In this document: piece after piece, positions 8,538 through 15,421 of the stretch | Position numbering within the stretch: the first letter of the stretch is position 1 | How the letters are laid out: each line of letters opens with the position of its first letter | Program-made: the position numbers and the translations under genes | NCBI RefSeq assembly: GCF_017656155.1 | Contig: NZ_JACDOH010000003.1 | Location: 124,001 to 188,000 of the forward strand | Length of the DNA stretch: 64,000 nucleotides | Direction: 5' to 3' | From: Thermosyntropha sp. | Lineage (GTDB): Bacteria; Bacillota; Syntrophomonadia; Syntrophomonadales; Syntrophomonadaceae | Notes under the pieces: model-generated | What the model saw: the letters and a program-made list of their open reading frames with translations, nothing else | Databases searched by the model: none | Told to the model about the DNA's origin: nothing

Positions 8538-9044
8538 TTACCTTACCTCCTCTAAAACTTCTTTAATCTTAGCCGCTGCTGCCCGCCTCTTCAAGCTTAC
8601 TGCCGGACTGGATTTACTAAAAGTCAATGCTTTCGAACCGCAATTCTTTACACATTCTGGATCTCCTCCGCAGAGATCACATTTTATGATCTGGTTGTCT
8701 TTGGCATCATAAAAAGTAGCTCCGAAAGGACAGGCAATCATACACATCTTGCAGCGTATGCATACTTCATGGTTAACTTCCATGGCACCGGTAGCTTCAC
8801 TGCGGGATATAGCCCCTACCGGACATACCTCCATACACGGTGCCGGATCGCACTGCTGGCATACTGCGGGGAAAAAGAAACCAGTCTTTTCAAAGCCTAC
8901 TACTGCTATTCTGGATCGTGTCGGGTCAAACTCCCCTGTATGCATAAACGAACAGGTAAGCTCACAGGTGCGACAGCCGGTACATTTCTCAGGCTGAACA
9001 TAAATAACATTTCCCATACCTTTTCCTGGCCCGCCCTTAGGCAA
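8538..9044 (-). CDS. Four-cluster [4Fe-4S] ferredoxin subunit (AOR partner)
   Basis: A 168-residue HycB/AorA/WorS-type protein with sixteen Cys in four CxxCxxCxxxC-like groups: [35 protein letters not shown] and [14 protein letters not shown]. It sits 2 nt upstream of the AOR gene and should relay electrons out of the tungstopterin subunit. Start choice: TTG at 9044 has GGGAGG about 9 nt upstream and was kept. An ATG at 9017 gives the N-terminus [12 protein letters not shown] that is usual for the family and has an AGGA nearby, so it remains possible. The gene is first after the sigma-54 promoter. Confidence 0.92.
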   Translation of the reverse strand: MPKGGPGKGMGNVIYVQPEKCTGCRTCELTCSFMHTGEFDPTRSRIAVVGFEKTGFFFPAVCQQCDPAPCMEVCPVGAISRSEATGAMEVNHEVCIRCKMCMIACPFGATFYDAKDNQIIKCDLCGGDPECVKNCGSKALTFSKSSPAVSLKRRAAAAKIKEVLEEVR

Positions 9045-9078
9045 ACCAGTTTACTCCCTCCCTTTCTCTTTATTTTCA

Positions 9079-9111
9079 CAGTCCTGAATATTTTCAAAAA
9101 ATCAAGGACTG
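9079..9111 (-). other. Stem-loop in the 5' leader of the ferredoxin-AOR transcript
   Basis: CAGTCCT (9079-9085) pairs with AGGACTG (9105-9111) around a 19-nt AT-rich loop. It lies between the predicted sigma-54 start point (about 9138) and the ribosome binding site. It could stabilise the 5' end; no known riboswitch motif is recognised. Confidence 0.45.
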
Positions 9112-9147
9112 CTCAAAAACCTGTCTAGCTAATCTGTTATTCAGATA

Positions 9148-9164
9148 TTGCAAAATTTATGCCA
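9148..9164 (-). promoter_or_regulatory. Sigma-54 (-24/-12) promoter for ferredoxin-AOR
   Basis: On the minus strand the sequence reads TGGCATAAATTTTGCAA, which fits the RpoN consensus TGGCAC-N5-TTGCA with GG (9162-9163) and GC (9150-9151) exactly 10 nt apart. It is 104 nt upstream of the ferredoxin start and directly in front of the only operon in the window with a nearby sigma-54 activator. Transcription would begin near 9138. Confidence 0.85.
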
Positions 9165-9238
9165 GAATTAAGAAAATAAAAAAACAGCGTCAGATGATGC
9201 TTTATAAGCTTTTGCCTTTTTCAGTTATGTTTCATAAG

Positions 9239-9298
9239 TGTAACATATATGTAACTTTAGTGGCATTATATTAACATTGCTTTAACATATTGTTACAC
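9239..9298 (-). promoter_or_regulatory. Putative upstream activator sites (two related palindromes)
   Basis: TGTAACATATATGTAAC (9239-9255) and TTAACATATTGTTACAC (9282-9298) are related near-palindromes. They share TGTAACA followed by ATATGT, the second being read on the opposite strand. They lie 75-135 nt upstream of the -24 element, the usual distance for enhancer-binding proteins, between the moeB-like stop and the promoter. Assignment to the regulator at 1453-3477 is inferred. Confidence 0.55.
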
Positions 9299-9303
9299 AT
9301 CTC

Positions 9304-9993
9304 TCAGGCTAATTCTAAAACTTCACTTTCCATTTCCAAAAAATCAAAAAACAGAACTTTCCCGTGCAGGATTTCTCCGCGCCCTAAAATAACCTTGACC
9401 GCCTCTGCCGCCTGCAAAGCAGCTGTTCCACCCACCACAAAAGACAGAACTCCTTCCTCTTTTTCAATCCCCTGCCCTTTAATGCCCATCCGGCAGAGAT
9501 TTTCCAAAGTTTCATCCCCGGGAAACTGGGTTCCTACTTCTCCGTACCATCCCCCTACCATACCGTAAACTAAAGGAACCTTCTTTTCCCGACATATTCC
9601 GGCAAGTTCCAGACGAGAAGGAATACTGTCCAGGGCATCTACTACTACCTTTATGTCGCTCTCCCACATCTCTTCAAAACCTTCTTCAAACCTCGCCTTT
9701 ATGCCTTTAAACTCTACTTCCGGATTAATAAGAGACAAAGCCTCTTTTACCACCTCAACCTTGCTCTTATTGATAGTTGACATATCGGCAAAAATTTGAC
9801 GGTTAAGGTTGTGTTCGGCAAACTCATCCGGGTCAAAAGCTGTAATTTTGCCTACTCCAAGCCTTGCCAGGTAAGATATGACATATCCGCCCAGTCCTCC
9901 ACAACCTGCTACCAGAACATGCGATCTTTTAAGCTCTTCCTGTTCCTTCCTGTCTATCGCATTAAAATTGCGCATGTACCTGATATTAACCAC
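9304..9993 (-). CDS. ThiF/MoeB/HesA-family adenylyltransferase (pterin cofactor sulfur carrier activation)
   Basis: A 229-residue Rossmann-type E1-like enzyme with the nucleotide-binding motif AGCGGLGGYV (~30), the acidic FDPDEF and the NLNRQ arginine-finger segment. Such enzymes adenylate the C-terminal Gly-Gly of MoaD or ThiS. The protein immediately upstream is a MoaD-like carrier ending in GGG. The pair resembles the accessory genes found with Aromatoleum aromaticum AOR, and it probably serves assembly of the AOR pyranopterin cofactor. Only three Cys are present and the paired CxxC zinc ligands of E. coli MoeB are absent. Start codon is uncertain: GTG at 9993 overlaps the carrier gene, and ATG at 9975 is the alternative. 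Confidence 0.85.
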   Translation of the reverse strand: MVNIRYMRNFNAIDRKEQEELKRSHVLVAGCGGLGGYVISYLARLGVGKITAFDPDEFAEHNLNRQIFADMSTINKSKVEVVKEALSLINPEVEFKGIKARFEEGFEEMWESDIKVVVDALDSIPSRLELAGICREKKVPLVYGMVGGWYGEVGTQFPGDETLENLCRMGIKGQGIEKEEGVLSFVVGGTAALQAAEAVKVILGRGEILHGKVLFFDFLEMESEVLELA

Positions 9994-10210
9994 CTCCTAC
10001 CAGTGGAAAGATAGACAACACATCCCCTTCCTTAAGTTCGACTTCTAAAGAGACATGTTTGCCGTTTATAAAAATTATCCCCAGTTCTTTTACCGGAAGG
10101 GAAAGCTGTTTTACTACATCTTTCACCTTAGTTCCTTCCGGATAATCAAAAACCTCCTCCTTAAACCGCCCTTTCCGGAAAGTCGCAAAAAGCTTTACCT
10201 TTACCTTCAA
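9986..10210 (-). CDS. MoaD/ThiS-family sulfur carrier protein
   Basis: A 74-residue beta-grasp protein. The N-terminus MKVKVKLFATFRKGR and the C-terminal FPLVGGG, with the Gly-Gly end that is thiocarboxylated, are typical of MoaD. The start is TTG with AAGGAGGTG 7 nt upstream. It overlaps the adenylyltransferase gene by 8 bases, so carrier and activating enzyme are made together. A role in molybdo/tungstopterin synthesis for the neighbouring AOR is inferred from context; ThiS function is the alternative, but no thiamine genes are nearby. Confidence 0.88.
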   Translation of the reverse strand: MKVKVKLFATFRKGRFKEEVFDYPEGTKVKDVVKQLSLPVKELGIIFINGKHVSLEVELKEGDVLSIFPLVGGG

Positions 10211-10224
10211 TTTCGCACACCTCC

Positions 10225-10311
10225 TTATATTCCTTTTTCTATTCCTTTCTTTATCAACTTTTCTGCAATAATTATGAATTTCCCACTCCTTTTGGGAATT
10301 GTTCCTTTCAT
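10225..10311 (-). CDS. Candidate 28-residue basic peptide upstream of the MoaD-like gene
   Basis: A short frame starting ATG at 10311, MKGTIPKRSG then a hydrophobic/cationic helix ending KKGIEKGI. It ends with TAA directly before the AAGGAGG of the MoaD-like gene. A purine-rich GAAGGGA lies about 10 nt upstream of the ATG, and an in-frame TGA precedes it. It could be a small protein or leader peptide coupled to the carrier gene, or chance. I recognise no family. Confidence 0.35.
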   Translation of the reverse strand: MKGTIPKRSGKFIIIAEKLIKKGIEKGI

Positions 10312-10575
10312 GCTTTTATCCCTTCACATTCAATATTCTCCCTTACCATTATTACATATATTAATATATTGATCAGATAATCAGGCACTCCTCTTTTTTT
10401 AATGTAACTAAAATACTAAAATTCCTAAATATTTGCTTTTTAGCCAAAAGTTATAAATATAATTTTAATAAATAGAAAATAATCTGTTTTTAATTTATAA
10501 GGTTTTGTCGTATAATGTCATTTAGGGCTTAACATTTCAAAAATTTACAGTTTAATCTTTAGGAGGTATATAACT
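10312..10575. promoter_or_regulatory. Divergent intergenic region with plus-strand promoter
   Basis: AT-rich spacer between the MoaD-like unit and the plus-strand SpmA-like gene. A plus-strand -10 TATAAT at 10511-10516 has a weak -35 (TTTTAA, 10488-10493) 17 nt upstream, and AGGAGG follows at 10561. An imperfect inverted repeat (AATTTCCCA...TTGGGAATT, ~10278-10300) lies just outside, inside the small peptide frame. No strong minus-strand promoter or riboswitch is evident. Confidence 0.45.
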
Positions 10576-10992
10576 ATTTACGACATTGTTCGCAGAGGAA
10601 TTGCTAAAGGGCTTAATCTTAGTTGGGAACTCGTAATCAAAGTAGTTTTGCCCGTATACCTAATTGTGTCGTTTTTGACATATACGCCGGTAATCAACTG
10701 GTTATCCAAAATCATGACTCCTCTAATGCAGCTTATAGGGTTACCGGGAGAGGCAACAGTTCCCATCGTTCTAGGAGCTTTGGTCAGTGTTTATGCTGGT
10801 ATCGCAGCAGTTGTTCCGCTAGGGTTTGATGTTAAAGAGCTCACCATAATTGCAGCCATCCTGCTTATTGCTCATGATATTCCTATAGAAGCAGCCGTAA
10901 GCAAGAAAACCGGCAGCACTTTTATAAGCCTTATAATCATAAGAATTATTGTGGCTTTTGTGGTGGGAGCAGTTATAAATTTGATAATGTAG
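10576..10992 (+). CDS. SpmA-like membrane protein with nucleoside-recognition (Gate) domain, copy 1
   Basis: About 138 residues with three or four hydrophobic helices and the Gate-domain-like stretch PLMQLIGLPGEATVPIVLGALVSVYAG. It is homologous to the protein at 20767-21180. No ATG, GTG or TTG exists in frame near the ribosome binding site. AGGAGG (10561-10566) is 9 nt before an ATT codon at 10576, which aligns exactly with the ATG of the paralogue. The first in-frame TTG (10648) would delete 24 conserved residues. The AUU start is therefore the best reading. It is paired with the SpmB-like gene 10 nt downstream. Family function (spore maturation or transport) is unsettled. Confidence 0.8.
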   Translation: MYDIVRRGIAKGLNLSWELVIKVVLPVYLIVSFLTYTPVINWLSKIMTPLMQLIGLPGEATVPIVLGALVSVYAGIAAVVPLGFDVKELTIIAAILLIAHDIPIEAAVSKKTGSTFISLIIIRIIVAFVVGAVINLIM

Positions 10993-11002
10993 GAGGAGCA
11001 CT

Positions 11003-11470
11003 TTGCAACCAATAAATATAATATTAGAAGTAGTAAAAGGTAGTATTACTCTTGTTATCCAATTGTCATTGATAATAATCGGCATAATGATACTGATAGA
11101 ATTCCTGCAAACCTATAATATCTTGAATAAACTTACCGCGTTCATAACACCTATAACAAAATTAGCAGGAATATCCAGGAATGGCAATTTGTCTATTCTT
11201 GCCGGACTCCTGCTGGGTATAGGCTATGGTGGAGCTATTATTATTGACTCTGCTCAGCAGGGAAAACTGAAACCGGAAGAAATCTACCTTATAAACTTAT
11301 TTTTGGTAATATGTCACTCTTTAGTAGAAGATACACTTATTTGGTTAGCTATAGGTGCCAAAGTGATTCATATTCAAATAGCTCGTCTGTTTCTGGCCAT
11401 ATTGATTTGTTTTATCTGTTCATGGTATCTACAAAGAATAAATACTGACAGACAGAATATCAATCTATAA
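11003..11470 (+). CDS. SpmB-like membrane protein with nucleoside-recognition (Gate) domain, copy 1
   Basis: A 155-residue membrane protein: an N-terminal helix (SITLVIQLSLIIIGIMILIEF), the Gate-like GNLSILAGLLLGIGYGGAIIIDSA and a C-terminal hydrophobic helix. The TTG start is preceded by GGAGGAGC. Together with the SpmA-like gene it forms a two-gene unit, repeated at 20284-21180 with the same gene order in transcription. The motif order resembles Bacillus SpmB and E. coli YjiG. A heterodimeric transporter or spore-dehydration role is possible. Confidence 0.85.
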   Translation: MQPINIILEVVKGSITLVIQLSLIIIGIMILIEFLQTYNILNKLTAFITPITKLAGISRNGNLSILAGLLLGIGYGGAIIIDSAQQGKLKPEEIYLINLFLVICHSLVEDTLIWLAIGAKVIHIQIARLFLAILICFICSWYLQRINTDRQNINL

Positions 11471-11630
11471 AAAACCTTATTTCACTTTGGCTGTTATGTT
11501 TAATCCTGGAGAAACATGTATATTACGAGATAAAGCTAACCACCTCACAATATTTTTATATTCCCTTATGTGTTTATCAATAATTTGCAAAAAAGTATAG
11601 ATGTTGAGCAATCATTCCTAAATTATTTCT

Positions 11631-12785
11631 CTACATATTAAAATAATTCATAAATCCTTTGGTATAAGCAAATGATAACATTTGAGATAACAACGAAGCC
11701 TCCATCAACCTATTATCCGCTGTACGTTCCAATACCAAGCTGTTCAAATCATCATATAACTCTAAAGTATATTCTTGAGGTTCTTCAGAAAACATTTCCT
11801 TATGTCTTTGATATCTTCTTACATCTTGTCGGGAAAAACCAAGGCTTCTATGCACGTAGTTTTCCATTCTTTCAACAGAAATTTTCAAATCAGCCAAAAA
11901 TTTAATATTATCCTCATTTTGGAGAAGTTTGTATAAGAAAAAGCTGCTGCATAATTTGCAAAATTCAACTGCCTCTTCTACATTCATATTTTGCAAAGGG
12001 GTAAAATCAATCTGATTACCATTGAATTCTTCATTCAATTCCGATATAATTGTAAACGCTGTAAAACAGCCATATTCCAAAGCACGAAAAAAGTCCCTGA
12101 AAAAGTCGTTTTCTGGGAAACTATCGGCTACTTTACGAAAATGCATCAAGACACTATTTAGTCCGAAAGGTATTTTTACCTGCTTATTGTTGTTTTCTTC
12201 CTTTTCCGCTTTAAGTTCATTAATTTTTTCAGCAGGTAATTCCAGATATTGCAAAGCCCTTTTTGTTGCTTCATGCAATGATTGCAAAGAAGAAAAATCC
12301 CCAGTCATATAAACTTCCTCAGCTCCATATACCCCATTAGCTAACATTTCATTTAGTTCATTAGATTCCATTTTTCGCAGGAACTCAAGCAACATAAGTA
12401 CTGACAGTGGAGCAAAATGGTCTTCATCTCCCATTGAATTAGATGTTATAATTATCGGACAGCCATTACTGTCTTCGATCAATTCTCCTGAATATGTTTT
12501 TATTGGATTCAAAACAGGTTTATCAATCAGCATAAAATCCGACTCAAAATAATTAAATACCGATTTATCCAGGTTGTTTACACTAACATTGACCACACTC
12601 CTCAGATTTTGTACCAACTGTTGAGCATTACCCAGGTTAAAAATCATTTTAGTATAATATGTAACGAAAAGTTGAGAAAATAACAATAAACTATTACGCT
12701 CATAACCTTTTGAAATACTGCACTTGACTGAAGCACTTAACTTATCCCTAAAGTCAATATCTGCCTTAGCTATCAATCTGTCCAT
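11631..12785 (-). CDS. Unrecognised 384-residue protein
   Basis: No family recognised. The protein is mostly helical in appearance, with no signal peptide, no obvious membrane segment and no clear enzymatic motif. Notable segments are an acidic GDEDHFAPLSVLMLLEFLRKM near residue 120, a charged stretch KAEKEENNNK near 195, and a C-terminal half rich in aromatic and acidic residues. GGAGG lies 8 nt before the ATG. The gene is more AT-rich than the housekeeping genes around it and is flanked by noncoding DNA on both sides, consistent with accessory or acquired DNA. A perfect 14-bp palindrome sits immediately upstream of the ribosome binding site. Confidence 0.75.
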   Translation of the reverse strand: MDRLIAKADIDFRDKLSASVKCSISKGYERNSLLLFSQLFVTYYTKMIFNLGNAQQLVQNLRSVVNVSVNNLDKSVFNYFESDFMLIDKPVLNPIKTYSGELIEDSNGCPIIITSNSMGDEDHFAPLSVLMLLEFLRKMESNELNEMLANGVYGAEEVYMTGDFSSLQSLHEATKRALQYLELPAEKINELKAEKEENNNKQVKIPFGLNSVLMHFRKVADSFPENDFFRDFFRALEYGCFTAFTIISELNEEFNGNQIDFTPLQNMNVEEAVEFCKLCSSFFLYKLLQNEDNIKFLADLKISVERMENYVHRSLGFSRQDVRRYQRHKEMFSEEPQEYTLELYDDLNSLVLERTADNRLMEASLLSQMLSFAYTKGFMNYFNM

Positions 12786-12803
12786 CTTTTACCTCCAATA
12801 ATT

Positions 12804-12817
12804 GTATTAATTAATAC
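12804..12817. promoter_or_regulatory. Perfect 14-bp palindrome upstream of the unknown gene
   Basis: GTATTAATTAATAC is fully self-complementary. It lies 18 nt upstream of the 384-residue protein's start in an otherwise AT-rich leader, a position suited to an operator. The regulator is unknown, and chance is possible in DNA of this composition. Confidence 0.45.
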
Positions 12818-12983
12818 TAACTAATTATAAGTTTACCATATAAGAAATATCAGGTAATTATCTGTAATGTTTTATTAACGATAAATATAATTTATTTGAG
12901 TGAAAAATATAATTACTAGAAGCAATTGCCGGTAGATAAAAATAACAAACTCTCATATATTATTTCTACACATTCAGCAAACA

Positions 12984-13463
12984 CTATCTAATTAATTCCA
13001 TTCCCAACCTGGCTCCAAATTCCTCAGCTTGTTTTAGTTCTTCCTTACTAATATGATCAAGCGATAAGTATCCTTCTTTCCGTGAGGGGCAACCAATAAT
13101 AAAATTTGCATTTTGGCAAGAAATCGAGCCTACATACTTTGCTCCTTTAGATGTAACCAATCTTTGAAGTATATCTATAGATTTTCCCTTGTTAGTCCCA
13201 TAGGCTACAAAAATAAAAACCGGTTTGCCGCTAAGTTCTTTACATTGACTAATATACTTTCTTATTTCTCTAACAGGATTAAAGAAATAAACAGGCGAGC
13301 CAATACCAATAAGATCATACTGACAAATATTGCGAGGCTTTGCATGCATAATATTGTATAAGTCAACATTATACCCGACACTTTGTAATCCTTTAGTTAT
13401 ATATTCAGCAACCTTTGCAGTTGTCCCACTCTGCGAATAATAAATTATTAAACATTTTCCCAT
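12984..13463 (-). CDS. Flavodoxin-like protein
   Basis: About 159 residues. The FMN phosphate loop is YYSQSGTTAKVAEYI near the N-terminus, followed by the flavodoxin-type GSPVYFFNPVREI and the flavin-contact loop around YGTNKGKS. The late segment CQNANFIIGCPS resembles EFR1-type proteins, in which a flavodoxin is fused to a ferredoxin, but the ferredoxin part is absent. The start was placed at the ATG at 13463 because AGGAG lies 7 nt upstream; an earlier in-frame ATG at 13484 has none. It is monocistronic. It probably shuttles low-potential electrons; the partner is unknown. Confidence 0.85.
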   Translation of the reverse strand: MGKCLIIYYSQSGTTAKVAEYITKGLQSVGYNVDLYNIMHAKPRNICQYDLIGIGSPVYFFNPVREIRKYISQCKELSGKPVFIFVAYGTNKGKSIDILQRLVTSKGAKYVGSISCQNANFIIGCPSRKEGYLSLDHISKEELKQAEEFGARLGMELIR

Positions 13464-14070
13464 AATTATTCTCCTAACTATCATAACTGAGATATTTTCA
13501 TATCAATCAGCACAGGAAAATCCAGTTTTCTATAGACAGAAAAAGGATTCTCCCTCTGTCTTGGCCGAATATTTCAGGCAACAACAAATCTTAAAATCAA
13601 AAACGGAAAAAGGTACAGTTATCTATGTTTATTCGACAAAAATATTTACTTTCCTTCAAGAATCCTGTAAAAATATGCCTCCACTCCAAATGTATAATTA
13701 TTCTTGATACCATTTGGCAAAAAAATCCTTTTCATTTATTCAACTCTGATAAAACTGGCCGTTTTTTTTCGAAGAGCAGGACTGCCGCTATGGGATATTT
13801 CCTTTAAAACAGAGGCTTTTTCCAATACCTTTAATTATCAGAAATCACAGAAAAATATTGCTTTTGCGAACTTTAAATCGAAGTGAGAATAAAATATAAA
13901 TAAATATAATAAGCCACAAAAAACAAGAAGCTTTAAAAGATAATCTTAATAGTTTTTTATAAATAAAATATTAGGTATTGTAAAATAATGGTTGAGTGAT
14001 ACAATTAAAGCAGGATTTATATATATTTATATATTGTATTACATAATTTGAAAAAGGGGAGGTCTGCTGG
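13464..14070. other. 607-bp noncoding region with a Spo0A-box-like site
   Basis: No convincing gene. Short plus-strand frames (13625-13807, 13704-13886) lack ribosome binding sites and resemble no family. On the minus strand TTTTTGTCGAATAA (13628-13641) contains a perfect core 0A box, TGTCGAA, about 165 nt upstream of the flavodoxin-like gene. Just before the plus-strand gene at 14071, TTGTAA (13978) and TACAAT (14000) spaced by 16 nt could form its promoter. Confidence 0.4.
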
Positions 14071-15324
14071 ATGAAGCAGCGAGTTATTTTGCTATCTGTT
14101 ATGTTTGTGCTTCTGCTGTTTACTGCTCCAGTTTTAGCTGTCGGGGGAGGAATTACCATTGAAATAAATGGATCTGTGTATACCCCTGAAGTAGCTCCTG
14201 TGCTGGAAAATGGTATCACATATGTTGATCTGGCCAGCATTGAAAAAATTATAGGGGCTGATATTGAAGCCAAGGGTAATTCATTGACCATAGTTAAGAA
14301 TCAAAATGTTCTTAAACTGCAGGTTCCGCAAAATTCAGCCTATTTGAATGATAATGAGATAAAAATGCCGGCTGCTCCGTTTATAAAAGATGGAGAGATA
14401 ATGGTTCCTCTACGCTTTACACTGGAAAATCTGGGAGCTCAAATAGGCTGGGATCAAACAAAAAAAACCGTAACTGTAGCTTATAAAGAAACCAGAAACG
14501 GAATGTCGGCAGATGAACTTCTGGTTAAATCATCTGAAAAACTGATGCAGTTTAACACCTATAAGATGTCCGGCGATATAAAAACGGATATGGAAATGTT
14601 GGTCACCGGAGAAGAAACAGCTTCTGTGAATATAGGCATGAACATAAAAGCAGAATCTTTTTATCAAAAAGAACCTCTGGTTATATATACAAAACAAAAA
14701 ATCTCCATGTCGGGGCAGGGAATTCCGGCAGAATTACAGGATATGACTGCGGAAAGTGTATTGAAAGAGGACGTATATTATACCAAATTACCCAACCAGG
14801 GATGGGGCAGAATGGATCTAAGTGAATTTAATTTTAAGGAACTTATTGAACAATATAATACTCAGGATCCGGCTACAATGCTTAAAATGATGAAGGATTT
14901 TGGAATAAATTCAACTTTTGGCAATGACATAACAATTGGTGGCAAAGAATACTGGGTTATTATCAGCACCCTTGATAAAGCAAAATTTGCACAAGAATAT
15001 CAAAAAATGTTAGAGCAGTTGGCTCCTGGTATGCCTGGGGTAGATGTTAACCAGCTAATGAACAAAACCGACTTTAATATTTATTACTATAAAACTTATA
15101 TCAATAAACAAAGTTTGCTGAGTGAAATGATAGAAATGAAAACAGATATGCGTTTAAACCTTAAAAACTCTGAGCCTACGGATAAATCTGCTGAGAACAT
15201 CAAAATGAACGCAAGCATAGAGTATAATATCAAGATGTCAGACTTTGATAAACCTTTTACACTTCCAGATCTCAGTTCAGCAATAGATATGGATGAAATC
15301 CTTTCTAAAACGGATGTTAATTAA
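14071..15324 (+). CDS. Secreted protein: copper amine oxidase N-terminal-like domain plus DUF6612-like region
   Basis: A 417-residue exported protein. It has a signal peptide (KQR followed by a hydrophobic core ending APVLA). A copper-amine-oxidase N-terminal-like repeat domain covers residues ~30-150 (ITIEINGSVY, GEIMVPLRFTLENLGAQIGWD, KTVTVAY). The C-terminal ~260-residue region begins SADELLVKSSEKL and resembles the DUF6612/LolA-like lipoprotein domain. There are no Cys and no catalytic oxidase domain, so copper oxidase activity is not implied; the domain is a common stalk or wall-associated module in clostridia. GGGGAGG precedes the ATG, and a strong hairpin follows. Role unknown, probably cell-envelope. 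Confidence 0.8.
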   Translation: MKQRVILLSVMFVLLLFTAPVLAVGGGITIEINGSVYTPEVAPVLENGITYVDLASIEKIIGADIEAKGNSLTIVKNQNVLKLQVPQNSAYLNDNEIKMPAAPFIKDGEIMVPLRFTLENLGAQIGWDQTKKTVTVAYKETRNGMSADELLVKSSEKLMQFNTYKMSGDIKTDMEMLVTGEETASVNIGMNIKAESFYQKEPLVIYTKQKISMSGQGIPAELQDMTAESVLKEDVYYTKLPNQGWGRMDLSEFNFKELIEQYNTQDPATMLKMMKDFGINSTFGNDITIGGKEYWVIISTLDKAKFAQEYQKMLEQLAPGMPGVDVNQLMNKTDFNIYYYKTYINKQSLLSEMIEMKTDMRLNLKNSEPTDKSAENIKMNASIEYNIKMSDFDKPFTLPDLSSAIDMDEILSKTDVN

Positions 15325-15368
15325 GTTAAGTAAAGATTATTACGGAAATGGCTCCTTACTTATTTTCT

Positions 15369-15396
15369 AAAGAAAGCGGCAAATGCCGCTTTCTTT
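15369..15396. terminator. Bidirectional terminator between convergent genes
   Basis: AAAGAAAGCGGC (15369-15380) pairs perfectly with GCCGCTTTCTTT (15385-15396) around the loop AAAT. It lies between the plus-strand gene ending at 15324 and the minus-strand DUF554 gene ending at 15422. Confidence 0.85.
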
Positions 15397-15421
15397 ACGG
15401 TTTAAATTTTTTTACCAGTTT

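Noticed and set aside
9261-9284. Plus-strand TGGCAT...TTGC resembling a second sigma-54 promoter
   Set aside because: The GG to GC distance is 15 nt instead of 10 and no plus-strand gene follows.
13625-13886. Two ~60-codon plus-strand frames
   Set aside because: No ribosome binding sites, no recognisable similarity, and composition like the surrounding noncoding DNA.
14071-15324. Annotation as a copper amine oxidase
   Set aside because: Only the N-terminal stalk-like domain is present; there is no catalytic domain, topaquinone site or copper ligands.
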